NCBI GenBank assembly: GCA_900547655.1
Contig: URHQ01000016.1
Location: 1-30,182, forward strand
Reading direction: 5' to 3'
Length of the DNA stretch: 30,182 nucleotides
Source: an uncultured Collinsella sp.
Lineage (GTDB): Bacteria > Actinomycetota > Coriobacteriia > Coriobacteriales > Coriobacteriaceae
Part shown: piece by piece, positions 15,841 to 23,250 of the stretch
Layout of the letters: every line of letters begins with the position of its first letter
Numbering within the stretch: position 1 is the first letter of the stretch
Translations under genes and position numbers: made by a program
Notes under the pieces: generated by a model
Told to the model about the DNA's origin: nothing
The model's database searches: none
What the model saw: the letters and a program-made list of their open reading frames with translations, nothing else

Positions 15841-16983
15841 TTAGGAACGCTGCTGCGGCTTCCAGGAGCCCACGTTGGCGTCGTACTGATTAAGCGCGCT
15901 GTTGCCACTCTGCGCGATGGGCGCCAGGATCTCGCTTTGGTGGGAACTCATCGACTCGCCATCGGGAATGGCCAGCGAGATGTCCCAACTCTGGCAGATC
16001 ACGTCGACGCGCTCATACATCCACTCGGCAAGCTGCTTTAAGTGGGCGATGTCGTCCGCATAGACCGTATCGTCCTGATACTTAAGGTTGTTAAGCTCAT
16101 CTTGCGTCTTTTTGATCTGGTCGCGCAGGGCGTAGGCACTCTGCGACAGCTCCTGGCGGGTGGACAGCGGCGTTCGGAGATAGCCGTTGTTAAAGGAATC
16201 GATGACCTCGCCGATCTGGTCCTCGTCACCGTAGGACACGATGGTCTGATACAGACCGTCGAGCCTGGTATAGAGCTGATCATCGGTGAGCACAGTTTCT
16301 TCCTGGACCACCTCGGCAGAATCGTCCTGCTTGGTATCGTCCTCAGTCGCCTCGCCCTTTTGGCGCGTGGGGAAGGTCGTCTGCGCGGCCTGGCCAAACT
16401 GGTCATAGAAGCCAGGCATGACACCCATGGGATCGGCCGTCACGAACCAATACGCACCGCCGCAAACGACAGCAAGGACCGCGATGACGATGAGCGGCTT
16501 GGGGATATGACGCTTGTGCTTGTGATAGGCGTCCTCGTCGGGATGCACCTTGCGCTTGGGTTTTTGAGCATCGTCATGCAGGGAAACCGGCGTGGGAATA
16601 TCGACCTTGGGGATACCGAAATCCTTATCGAAAGCCGGCAGCACGCAGGTCTCGTTAGGATCGGCGGCGTCCGAAAGCACCGCAGCGGCAGAGGCCGGCG
16701 CATGAGGCACCTCGGTATCGATCTGCTCTTGCGTTAGGCGCGGAAAGCCTGCCGTGCGGCCCGCTGCCAGGTCGGATGCGGCCGCGTCCTCGGAGAGGAT
16801 ACCCGGAGCGGGGCGTCCGCATTTGGGGCACGTACGATCATGCGGAGAAAGACGGGCACCGCAGCCCTCACAGAACACGAACTCGGTGTGCTCGGGACCG
16901 TCGCCCGGGCCGACGTAGGCGTTGCAGTAGGGGCAGAACGAGGCGCCGTCCTCGATAGTCTTAAGGCAATGCGGGCAGATCAC
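15841..16983 (-). CDS. Zinc-ribbon single-pass membrane protein
   Basis: Protein of 380 aa, function unknown. The N-terminus carries four CxxC pairs (Cys3/6, Cys17/20, Cys38/41, Cys52/55), forming two zinc-ribbon units. A disordered stretch (about 60-140), a His/Lys-rich segment (DEDAYHKHKRHIPK), one membrane helix (about 163-182) and a 200 aa extracytoplasmic part with predicted helices (QTIVSYGDEDQIGEVIDSF, YALRDQIKKTQDELNNLKY) follow. The start is set at GTG 16981-16983 because AGAGG lies 6 bases upstream and zinc-ribbon proteins of this kind start MICPHC; a TTG at 17011-17013 would add 10 residues but lacks an SD. It lies downstream of the P-type ATPase. Confidence 0.78.
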   Translation of the reverse strand: MICPHCLKTIEDGASFCPYCNAYVGPGDGPEHTEFVFCEGCGARLSPHDRTCPKCGRPAPGILSEDAAASDLAAGRTAGFPRLTQEQIDTEVPHAPASAAAVLSDAADPNETCVLPAFDKDFGIPKVDIPTPVSLHDDAQKPKRKVHPDEDAYHKHKRHIPKPLIVIAVLAVVCGGAYWFVTADPMGVMPGFYDQFGQAAQTTFPTRQKGEATEDDTKQDDSAEVVQEETVLTDDQLYTRLDGLYQTIVSYGDEDQIGEVIDSFNNGYLRTPLSTRQELSQSAYALRDQIKKTQDELNNLKYQDDTVYADDIAHLKQLAEWMYERVDVICQSWDISLAIPDGESMSSHQSEILAPIAQSGNSALNQYDANVGSWKPQQRS

Positions 16984-17086
16984 GGCATCCTCTTTTCGAA
17001 GCAATTCAAACAATCGAGGTTAGAGCATAACATCGCCACGGCCCCACAGGAACAAGGCACCAATTCAACATCGCCAGGGCGCGTAG

Positions 17087-19810
17087 TTACTTCTTCTTTT
17101 TGCTTGGCATCGAGACTTTGATGCCTTGGGCGGACTTGGTCACGCGAGAGCGCTTGGCTCCGGCACTCTTCTTTTTCTTGGGCTGGGCCTGGGCCACGCC
17201 CTCGAGTGCACGGGCCTCGGCCTCGCGAGCGGTGCGATCTTCGCGGCGCTGCGCCATGTCGGCGGCGACGCGCTTGGCAAAACGCTCGGCCGTCGAACCC
17301 GTCGAGCTCACCTTGCCGCCACCGCGACCCAGGTGAACGCGCACACCACGCCCAAAACCAGTTGCGGCATGACGACGACGCGGCTTGAGCGAATCCATCA
17401 TCGTGGCGAGCTTAAAGAACACCGAGCAGGTAAAGATCACGATGACAGCCAAGATAGCCATCTGGCCTATCGACAGGTTGGCAATAGAGAGCAGCTCCGG
17501 GAATCCGATAACGCCCACCAGGATGCCGGCGACTACAAACACAAAGAGCACCACACGTAAGGGCGTGAGAGGCTGCGAGATGCGCCAGATCAGGCTGACG
17601 CTCGCCGCGCAGGACGTAAGCAGGCACATCGTAGACAGCGTGAGCTGGCTAAAGCCAAACACGCGCGCCACAAAGATATCGAGCGCCGCAGCCATAATGA
17701 CCGCAATCGACGCCGGCAGTGCACGCTTGAGTACGTTCGTCAAAAACGCACCCTTCACGCGAGCATTGTTGGGCTCCAGGCCCAACACAAAGCCCGGCGC
17801 GCCGATGCAGAAGAAGTTGATGAGTGTCATCTGGATGGGCTCGAAGGGGTACGGCGGCAGCGCGATGCACAGCGCCGCCAGGCCCATCGAGAACAGCGTC
17901 TTGGTCAGGAACAACGACGCCGAACGCTGCAGGTTGTTGATAGAGCGACGGCCCTCGGCCACCACGGCGGGCATCGAGGCAAAATCGTTGTCGACGAGTA
18001 CGATCTCGGCCACGTTGCGCGCGGCATCGGAGCCAGCCGCCATGGCGACGGAGCAGTCGGCCTCCTTGAGCGCCAGCACGTCGTTGACGCCGTCGCCCGT
18101 CATGGCCACGGTGTGCTCGCGGCGCTTGAGCGCCTGCACGAGCTCGCGCTTCTGCTGCGGGGTCACACGACCAAAGACATGGTAGCGGTCCACTGCGGCA
18201 TCGAGCTTGGCCGGCGTATCGAGCGTCGTGGCGTCCACATAAGCGTCCGCCCCCGGCACGCCCACCACGCGCGCGATCGACGACACCGTACGCGGGTCGT
18301 CGCCACTGATCACGTTGAGGGTCACGCCCTGCTCGTTAAAGTAGCCGATGGTTTCGGCCGCCGAAGTACGGATCTCGTCGCGGATGGTCACAAAGCCCAC
18401 GGGCTCGGCCTCGCCCACCATATCGCCATCGGGCGTAAAGCCGTCAACGCGCGCCACCACGAGCACGCGGCAGGTATCGGCAAGCTCGGCGACACGGTTC
18501 TCGACCTGCGAAAGCACACGCTCGGAAAGCACAAACTGCGCGGCGCCCATCACATAGGAGCCCTGCGCAAAAGAAGCGCCGCTCCATTTTTTAGACGACG
18601 AGAATGGAATGACCGACAGCGGCTCGGACACCTCGACCGGGCGATCGGCGTAATAGTTGAGCAGCGCCTGGCAGGTCTCGTTGGCATCGGCCGAAGTCGC
18701 ACGTGCCACGTTAGCCAACGCAAAATCGAGCACTGTGGTATCGACGGGAACAGCCGCCTCGTCCGAGTTCACGCCAAAGCCAACACCCTCAACAGGCAGC
18801 GGGTAGGTGCCCTCGACCTCCATACGACCCGAGGTAATGGTACCCGTCTTGTCCAGGCACAGCACGTCGACGCGCGCGAGCGTCTCGATGCAGTAGAGCT
18901 GCTGCGCCAGCACCTTGCGGCGGGCCAGGCGCACCGTGGCGATGGCGAGCACCGACGAGGTCAGCAGCACCAGGCCTTGCGGGATCATGCCCAGCAGGGC
19001 GCCCACCGTGGACAGCAGCGCCGACGAAGGCACATGACCAGCCAACAGCTCGGAGAAGCACCACGAAAGCGCGCTATCGCCCGGGGTTCCCGCGGCATCC
19101 CACAGCTCGCTCACACTCGAGGCAAACAACGCCAAACCGAGCGGGATCATGATGATGCTCGCAAAGCGCACGATGGCGTTAAGCGCGTTCATGATCTCGG
19201 AATTGACCTTTTTGACGTACTTCGCCTCGTTATTAATTTTAGCCACGTAGTTGTCGGCGCCGACATGGATCACGCGGGCGCGCAGCAGGCCCGAGTCGAT
19301 AAAGCTGCCGCTCATGAGCTCGGAACCGGGCTGTTTCTTAATAAGGTCGCTCTCGCCCGTCAGCAAGCTCTCGTTCACGAGCGCATCGCCCGAAACCACC
19401 ACGGCGTCGGCGGGAATCTGGTCGCCGCGCCCCAGGCGGATGATGTCGTCGAGCACGATCTGGTCCAAGTCGAGCTCCACCTCGGCGCCGTCGCGCACCG
19501 CGATGGCCTTCTTGGAGGTCAGCAGCGTGAGCTTATCGACCATCTTCTTGGAACGCATGGACTGGATGACGCCAATAGCGGTATTGAGGAACACCACGAA
19601 CAGGAACGTCAGATTCTTAAACGAACCGGTCAAAATGACCAGGAACGCCAAGATCACGTTGATCAAATTGAACAGCGTGCAGAGGTTCTCGATGATGAGC
19701 TCTTTGACCGACTTGGTCTTGAGCTCCATGTTGCGGTTGATCTTACCGGCGGCGATGCGCTCCTCGACCTCGGCGGTCGAGAGTCCGCGCTCGATATCCG
19801 TTGCTGCCAT
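17087..19810 (-). CDS. P-type cation-transporting ATPase (CtpE-like)
   Basis: P-type ATPase of 907 aa, polytopic. Motifs, numbered from the chosen start: actuator TGES (about 151-154), TM4 segment GMIPQGL (about 274-280), phosphorylation motif DKTGTIT with Asp320, SGDDP (about 503-507), and hinge TGDGVND (about 571-577). TM6 reads NFFCIGAPGFVLGLEPNN, which resembles mycobacterial CtpE, a reported calcium importer; ion specificity is not provable here. The Gln in the TM4 PxGL motif stands where PEGL is common in calcium and sodium/potassium pumps. The last 100 residues form a very basic Lys/Arg tail. The ATG at 19808-19810 has GGGA 9 bases upstream; GTG/ATG starts five residues earlier are less well placed. 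A tRNA terminator lies 31 bases upstream. Confidence 0.9.
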   Translation of the reverse strand: MAATDIERGLSTAEVEERIAAGKINRNMELKTKSVKELIIENLCTLFNLINVILAFLVILTGSFKNLTFLFVVFLNTAIGVIQSMRSKKMVDKLTLLTSKKAIAVRDGAEVELDLDQIVLDDIIRLGRGDQIPADAVVVSGDALVNESLLTGESDLIKKQPGSELMSGSFIDSGLLRARVIHVGADNYVAKINNEAKYVKKVNSEIMNALNAIVRFASIIMIPLGLALFASSVSELWDAAGTPGDSALSWCFSELLAGHVPSSALLSTVGALLGMIPQGLVLLTSSVLAIATVRLARRKVLAQQLYCIETLARVDVLCLDKTGTITSGRMEVEGTYPLPVEGVGFGVNSDEAAVPVDTTVLDFALANVARATSADANETCQALLNYYADRPVEVSEPLSVIPFSSSKKWSGASFAQGSYVMGAAQFVLSERVLSQVENRVAELADTCRVLVVARVDGFTPDGDMVGEAEPVGFVTIRDEIRTSAAETIGYFNEQGVTLNVISGDDPRTVSSIARVVGVPGADAYVDATTLDTPAKLDAAVDRYHVFGRVTPQQKRELVQALKRREHTVAMTGDGVNDVLALKEADCSVAMAAGSDAARNVAEIVLVDNDFASMPAVVAEGRRSINNLQRSASLFLTKTLFSMGLAALCIALPPYPFEPIQMTLINFFCIGAPGFVLGLEPNNARVKGAFLTNVLKRALPASIAVIMAAALDIFVARVFGFSQLTLSTMCLLTSCAASVSLIWRISQPLTPLRVVLFVFVVAGILVGVIGFPELLSIANLSIGQMAILAVIVIFTCSVFFKLATMMDSLKPRRRHAATGFGRGVRVHLGRGGGKVSSTGSTAERFAKRVAADMAQRREDRTAREAEARALEGVAQAQPKKKKSAGAKRSRVTKSAQGIKVSMPSKKKK

Positions 19811-19840
19811 ACCACGTCCCATCACGTCGCGTCGGTATAA

Positions 19841-19875
19841 GAAAAACCGCCCGGACCATGCGAGGTTCGGACGGT
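19841..19875 (-). terminator. Rho-independent terminator of tRNA-Arg
   Basis: Minus-strand stem ACCGTCCGAACC / GGTCCGGGCGGT: twelve positions with one mismatch and one wobble around a 6-base loop, followed directly by TTTTTC. It is a classic intrinsic terminator, 12 bases after the encoded CCA of the tRNA and 31 bases before the ATPase ATG. Confidence 0.85.
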
Positions 19876-19886
19876 CTTACGTTCGA

Positions 19887-19963
19887 TGGTGCCCCATGTT
19901 GGATTCGAACCAACGGCCTTCTGCTCCGGAGGCAGACGCTCTAATCCCCTGAGCTAATAGGGC
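19887..19963 (-). tRNA. tRNA-Arg, anticodon CCG
   Basis: A full cloverleaf can be folded: acceptor GCCCTAT / ATGGGGC, D-stem GCTC/GAGC, anticodon stem TCTGC/GCAGA with loop CTCCGGA (anticodon CCG, reading CGG arginine codons), a 5-base variable loop, and T-arm GTTGG-TTCGAAT-CCAAC. Discriminator A is followed by an encoded CCA (19887-19889). It has its own promoter and terminator and marks the switch from minus-strand to plus-strand genes. Confidence 0.96.
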
Positions 19964-19974
19964 CAACGTTTGGC

Positions 19975-20004
19975 ATTATACCCAAGTGCACCACGGGCTA
20001 TCAA
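19975..20004 (-). promoter_or_regulatory. Promoter of tRNA-Arg(CCG)
   Basis: Minus-strand -10 TATAAT (19975-19980, perfect consensus) and -35 TTGATA (19999-20004, five of six) are separated by 18 bases. The -10 ends 11 bases before the mature tRNA 5' end, giving a very short leader. Confidence 0.82.
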
Positions 20005-20082
20005 AATAAAAGAAAAAGCTTTGCAATTCCGAGGAAGACGCGGTCAACGGCCCACTTTAGAAGGCAAAAGCGAGTCAGATAG

Positions 20083-20134
20083 TATAAACTCTCATGCACC
20101 ATATATACACGGCTCGCGATGCGGGCCGTTTTTG
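20083..20134 (+). promoter_or_regulatory. aroF leader: -10-like box and terminator/attenuator hairpin
   Basis: A TATAAA box (20083-20088) without a clear -35 precedes a 9-bp hairpin with one wobble (20109-20117 pairing with 20121-20129, loop GAT) followed by TTTTTG. No plus-strand gene exists upstream, so a terminator in this orientation most likely controls aroF itself. The 3' arm bases GGGCCGTT (20123-20130) are also perfectly complementary to AACGGCCC at 20046-20053, a possible antiterminator if transcription starts farther upstream. No T-box consensus was seen. Confidence 0.55.
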
Positions 20135-20166
20135 CAAGGGTTATCCATCGAGGTGAGAGGCACACC

Positions 20167-21189
20167 ATGATTGCTATTTTAAAGCAGAGCGCCAGCGACG
20201 AGGCCGTCAGCCATATCGTCAGCTGGATTGAGAAAAAGGGCCTGAAGACCGATGTCTCGCGCGGCGAGAACGAGACGATCATCGGCCTGGTGGGCGATAC
20301 GACCAAGATCGACCCGTTCCTGCTCGAGTCCATGGATGTCGTCGAGCGCGTGCAGCGCGTCTCCGAGCCTTTTAAGCGTGCCAACCGCAAATTCCACCCC
20401 GAGGACTCCGTCATCGACTGCGGCCACGGCGTCAAGATCGGCGGCGACCAGTTCCAGGTCATCGCCGGCCCCTGCTCCGTCGAGGGCGAGAACCTCATCC
20501 GCATCGCCCGCCGCGTGAAGGCCGCCGGTGCCACGATGCTGCGCGGCGGTGCCTACAAGCCCCGCACCTCCCCCTACGCCTACCAGGGCATGGGCCCCGC
20601 CGGCCTCGACCTGCTGTGCGAGGCGTCTGCCGAGCTCGACATGCCGATCGTCACCGAGATCATGGACCCACGCGACGTGCAGGTCTTCCTTGACAAGAAG
20701 ATTGACGTCATGCAAATCGGCGCCCGCAACGCCCAGAACTTCCCCCTGCTCAAGGAGGTCGGCAAGACCCAGACCCCGATCCTGCTCAAGCGCGGCATGT
20801 CCGGCACGATCGATGAGCTGCTCATGGCCGCCGAGTACATCATGAGCGAGGGCAACGACAACGTTATCCTGTGCGAGCGCGGTATCCGCACCTTCGAGAC
20901 CCGCACCCGCAACACCTTCGACCTCAACGCCGTGCCGGTGCTGCACCACCTGTCGCACCTGCCCGTCGTCGCCGACCCCAGCCACGCCACCGGCTACACC
21001 CGCTACGTCGAGCCCATGGCGCTCGCCGCGACCGCCTGCGGTGCCAACGGCCTGGAGATCGAGGTCCACGACGAGCCCAGCCGCGCATGGTCCGACGGCG
21101 CCCAGGCCCTCACCCCCGATCAGTTCGACGACACCATGCGCCGCATCCGAGCCATCCGCGAGGTTGTCTGCCAAGAGACCATGGAGTAG
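20167..21189 (+). CDS. aroF: 3-deoxy-7-phosphoheptulonate (DAHP) synthase
   Basis: First step of the shikimate pathway: condenses phosphoenolpyruvate and erythrose-4-phosphate. The 340 aa protein is the short type I-beta form related to KDO8P synthase. Residues 1-70 are a ferredoxin-like domain (MIAILKQSASDEAVSHIVSW), which in Thermotoga-type enzymes mediates feedback inhibition by Tyr/Phe. The barrel contains IAGPCSVE (99-106), MLRGGAYKPRTSPYAYQG (124-141), CERGIRTF, and VADPSHATG. The ATG at 20167-20169 matches the family N-terminus; an in-frame ATG at 20119 would place coding sequence across the leader hairpin and is rejected. It is first in the aromatic operon. Confidence 0.96.
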   Translation: MIAILKQSASDEAVSHIVSWIEKKGLKTDVSRGENETIIGLVGDTTKIDPFLLESMDVVERVQRVSEPFKRANRKFHPEDSVIDCGHGVKIGGDQFQVIAGPCSVEGENLIRIARRVKAAGATMLRGGAYKPRTSPYAYQGMGPAGLDLLCEASAELDMPIVTEIMDPRDVQVFLDKKIDVMQIGARNAQNFPLLKEVGKTQTPILLKRGMSGTIDELLMAAEYIMSEGNDNVILCERGIRTFETRTRNTFDLNAVPVLHHLSHLPVVADPSHATGYTRYVEPMALAATACGANGLEIEVHDEPSRAWSDGAQALTPDQFDDTMRRIRAIREVVCQETME

Positions 21190-21192
21190 CCC

Positions 21193-22107
21193 ATGGGTAC
21201 GGTGAGAAACGCGCGCGTTAACCAGGGTGGCCCCAAGTGCGCCGGCATCGTCGGCCTTGGCCTCATCGGCGGCAGCTTTGCCCGCGGCTATGCGCAGGCG
21301 GGCGTCCGCGTGCTGGCCTGGGACCCCGATGACGATGTCATGACGGCCGCCAGCACGGGCACTGTCGCCGGAGAGCTCAACGACAGGACACTCGGCGAAT
21401 GCGACATCATCGTCCTGGCTTGCTACCCCGAGGCCTGCATCGAGTGGCTTGAGGCGCATGCCCAGGCACTCGCCGACGCCACCGATACCGAGGCCATCAT
21501 GGGCCCCGTGGTGATCGACACGGTGGGCGTCAAGGGCATCGTGTGCGAGCGCGCCTTTGAGCTTGCCCGCGAGCACGGCTTTTACTTTGTGGGCGCGCAC
21601 CCCATGGCGGGCACCCAGTTCTCGGGCTACGCGCACTCCCGCGCCGACCTGTTCCAGGGCGCTCCCCTGGTGCTCGTTCCGCCCGCGGTGGACGATGCCC
21701 TTAAGCTGGAGCTCTTGGGGCAGGTGCGCGAGATGGTGCGCCCCTTAGGCTTTGGCAAGTTCAGCGTGACCAGCGCCGCCGAGCACGACCGCGTCATCGC
21801 CTTCACGAGCCAGCTTGCGCACGTGGTGTCAAACGCCTACGTAAAGAGCCCGACCGCCCAGGTCCACCACGGCTTTTCGGCCGGTAGCTACCGCGATCTC
21901 ACCCGCGTGGCGCACCTCAACCCGCAAATGTGGTCCGAGCTCATGATCGACGACGCCGACGCGCTCGCCTTCGAGATCGACCATCTAATCGAGTCGCTTG
22001 GGGCCTACAGCCGTGCGCTCAAGGACCGCGACCAGCGCTATCTGGAGAATCTCCTTGCCGAGGGCGACCGCATTAAGCGCGCGCTCGACGACGAGACCTC
22101 CCACTAG
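21193..22107 (+). CDS. tyrA: Prephenate dehydrogenase
   Basis: Oxidative decarboxylation of prephenate to 4-hydroxyphenylpyruvate in tyrosine synthesis. The 304 aa protein opens with a Rossmann motif GLGLIGGS (21-28), followed by IIVLACYPEA, DTVGVKG, and the substrate-site motif GAHPMAGTQFSGY; a helical domain with EHDRVIAFTSQLAHVVSNA and GSYRDLTRVA follows. There is no fused ACT or chorismate mutase domain, so feedback control would have to act elsewhere. It starts 3 bases after the aroF stop, with a GGAG SD inside the end of aroF. Confidence 0.94.
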   Translation: MGTVRNARVNQGGPKCAGIVGLGLIGGSFARGYAQAGVRVLAWDPDDDVMTAASTGTVAGELNDRTLGECDIIVLACYPEACIEWLEAHAQALADATDTEAIMGPVVIDTVGVKGIVCERAFELAREHGFYFVGAHPMAGTQFSGYAHSRADLFQGAPLVLVPPAVDDALKLELLGQVREMVRPLGFGKFSVTSAAEHDRVIAFTSQLAHVVSNAYVKSPTAQVHHGFSAGSYRDLTRVAHLNPQMWSELMIDDADALAFEIDHLIESLGAYSRALKDRDQRYLENLLAEGDRIKRALDDETSH

Positions 22108-22143
22108 ACCACCTATCACGCCAGGTCGAAAGGACCGAAGCTT

Positions 22144-23250
22144 ATGGCGATTACCATCGATATCGACACTGCACGCCCCTACCAGGTGCATGTTGGCACG
22201 TTTTTGCTGGAGCAGGCGGGACCGCTCGTGCGCGCCACTGCCGGCGGTACCAAGGCCGTCATCGTGACGGACACCAACGTGGGCCCGCTCTACCAGATGC
22301 CCGTTAAGCAGAGCCTGGAGGCGTCAGGCTACGAGGTGAGCATCTGCACCTTCGAGGCCGGCGAGGCCCATAAGCGCGCCGAAACCTATATTGCCATTTT
22401 GGAGTTTGTGGCCGAGCACGAGCTTTCGCGCTCCGACGTGATCGTGGCACTCGGCGGCGGCGTCGTGGGCGACGTGGCGGGCTTTGTGGCCGCCACCTAC
22501 ATGCGCGGCTGTAAGTTTGTGCAGATCCCAACGAGTCTGCTCGCCATGGTGGATTCGTCGGTGGGCGGCAAGACCGCCATCGACCTGGCTGCCGGCAAGA
22601 ACCTGGCCGGCGCCTTTTGGCAACCGAGCGTGGTTATCGCCGACGTGGGGTGCCTGGCCACCCTCACGCCCGAGCAGTTCGCCGACGGCTGCGGCGAGGT
22701 TGTGAAACACGCCGTGATCGCCGACCCGGAGCTTTTTGCCGAGCTGGAGAAGACTCCGCTCACGCTGGAGCTACTCAACCGCGATGTGGCCCGCGTAGCG
22801 CTCATCATCGCCCGCAACATCGACATCAAGCGCGCCGTGGTCGTCGCCGACGAGCGCGAGACCAACCAGCGCAAGCTCCTTAACTTTGGACACAGCGCCG
22901 GACACGCCGTCGAGGCCTGCGAGCACTTTGAGCTCGGACACGGCAACTGCGTGTCGATCGGCATGGGCATCATCACGCGCGCCGCAGCCCTGCACGGCGT
23001 TTGCGATGCTGCACTGCCCGGTCGTATTGAGGAGCTCTGCGCCCGCCATGGTCTCAAGACCCGCTGCAACCTAGATGCCGATGCCGTCTTTGCCGAGGCG
23101 CTGCACGACAAGAAGCGCACGGGCAACACCATCGACCTGGTGATTCCGCACGGCATTGGCCGTTGCAGCATCGACCGCACGCCACTTTCCACTTTCCACG
23201 AACTCATTGCCGAGGGCCTCGGCCAGAAGGGAGACGCATCCGCATGCTAG
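22144..23250 (+). CDS. aroB: 3-dehydroquinate synthase
   Basis: Second shikimate step: NAD- and zinc-dependent cyclisation of DAHP to 3-dehydroquinate. The 368 aa protein carries the NAD-binding GGGVVGDVAGF (94 onward), IPTSLLAMVDSSVGGKTAID, and the metal ligands in GCGEVVKHA, FGHSAGHAVE and ELGHGNCVSIGM; the family lysine-rich KKRTGNTID segment is near the end. Length is normal. The end overlaps the aroA start (ATG four bases before the TAG), so translation is coupled. Confidence 0.96.
   Translation: MAITIDIDTARPYQVHVGTFLLEQAGPLVRATAGGTKAVIVTDTNVGPLYQMPVKQSLEASGYEVSICTFEAGEAHKRAETYIAILEFVAEHELSRSDVIVALGGGVVGDVAGFVAATYMRGCKFVQIPTSLLAMVDSSVGGKTAIDLAAGKNLAGAFWQPSVVIADVGCLATLTPEQFADGCGEVVKHAVIADPELFAELEKTPLTLELLNRDVARVALIIARNIDIKRAVVVADERETNQRKLLNFGHSAGHAVEACEHFELGHGNCVSIGMGIITRAAALHGVCDAALPGRIEELCARHGLKTRCNLDADAVFAEALHDKKRTGNTIDLVIPHGIGRCSIDRTPLSTFHELIAEGLGQKGDASAC

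Noticed and set aside
18113..19840. 575-codon plus-strand frame opposite the P-type ATPase
   Set aside because: The minus strand encodes all P-type ATPase motifs; the opposite frame is His/Arg-rich and arises from codon bias.
20119..20166. N-terminal extension of aroF from an upstream in-frame ATG
   Set aside because: It would code across the leader hairpin, has no SD, and the family N-terminus begins at the ATG at 20167.
20041..20166. T-box riboswitch upstream of aroF
   Set aside because: I looked for the conserved T-box (AGGGTGG-type) sequence and a specifier stem and found neither; only the terminator-like hairpin with alternative pairing is supported.
20179..21636. 485-codon minus-strand frame opposite aroF and tyrA
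   Set aside because: It is an antisense shadow with Gly/Ala/Val/Leu-rich composition and no family motif, spanning two real genes.
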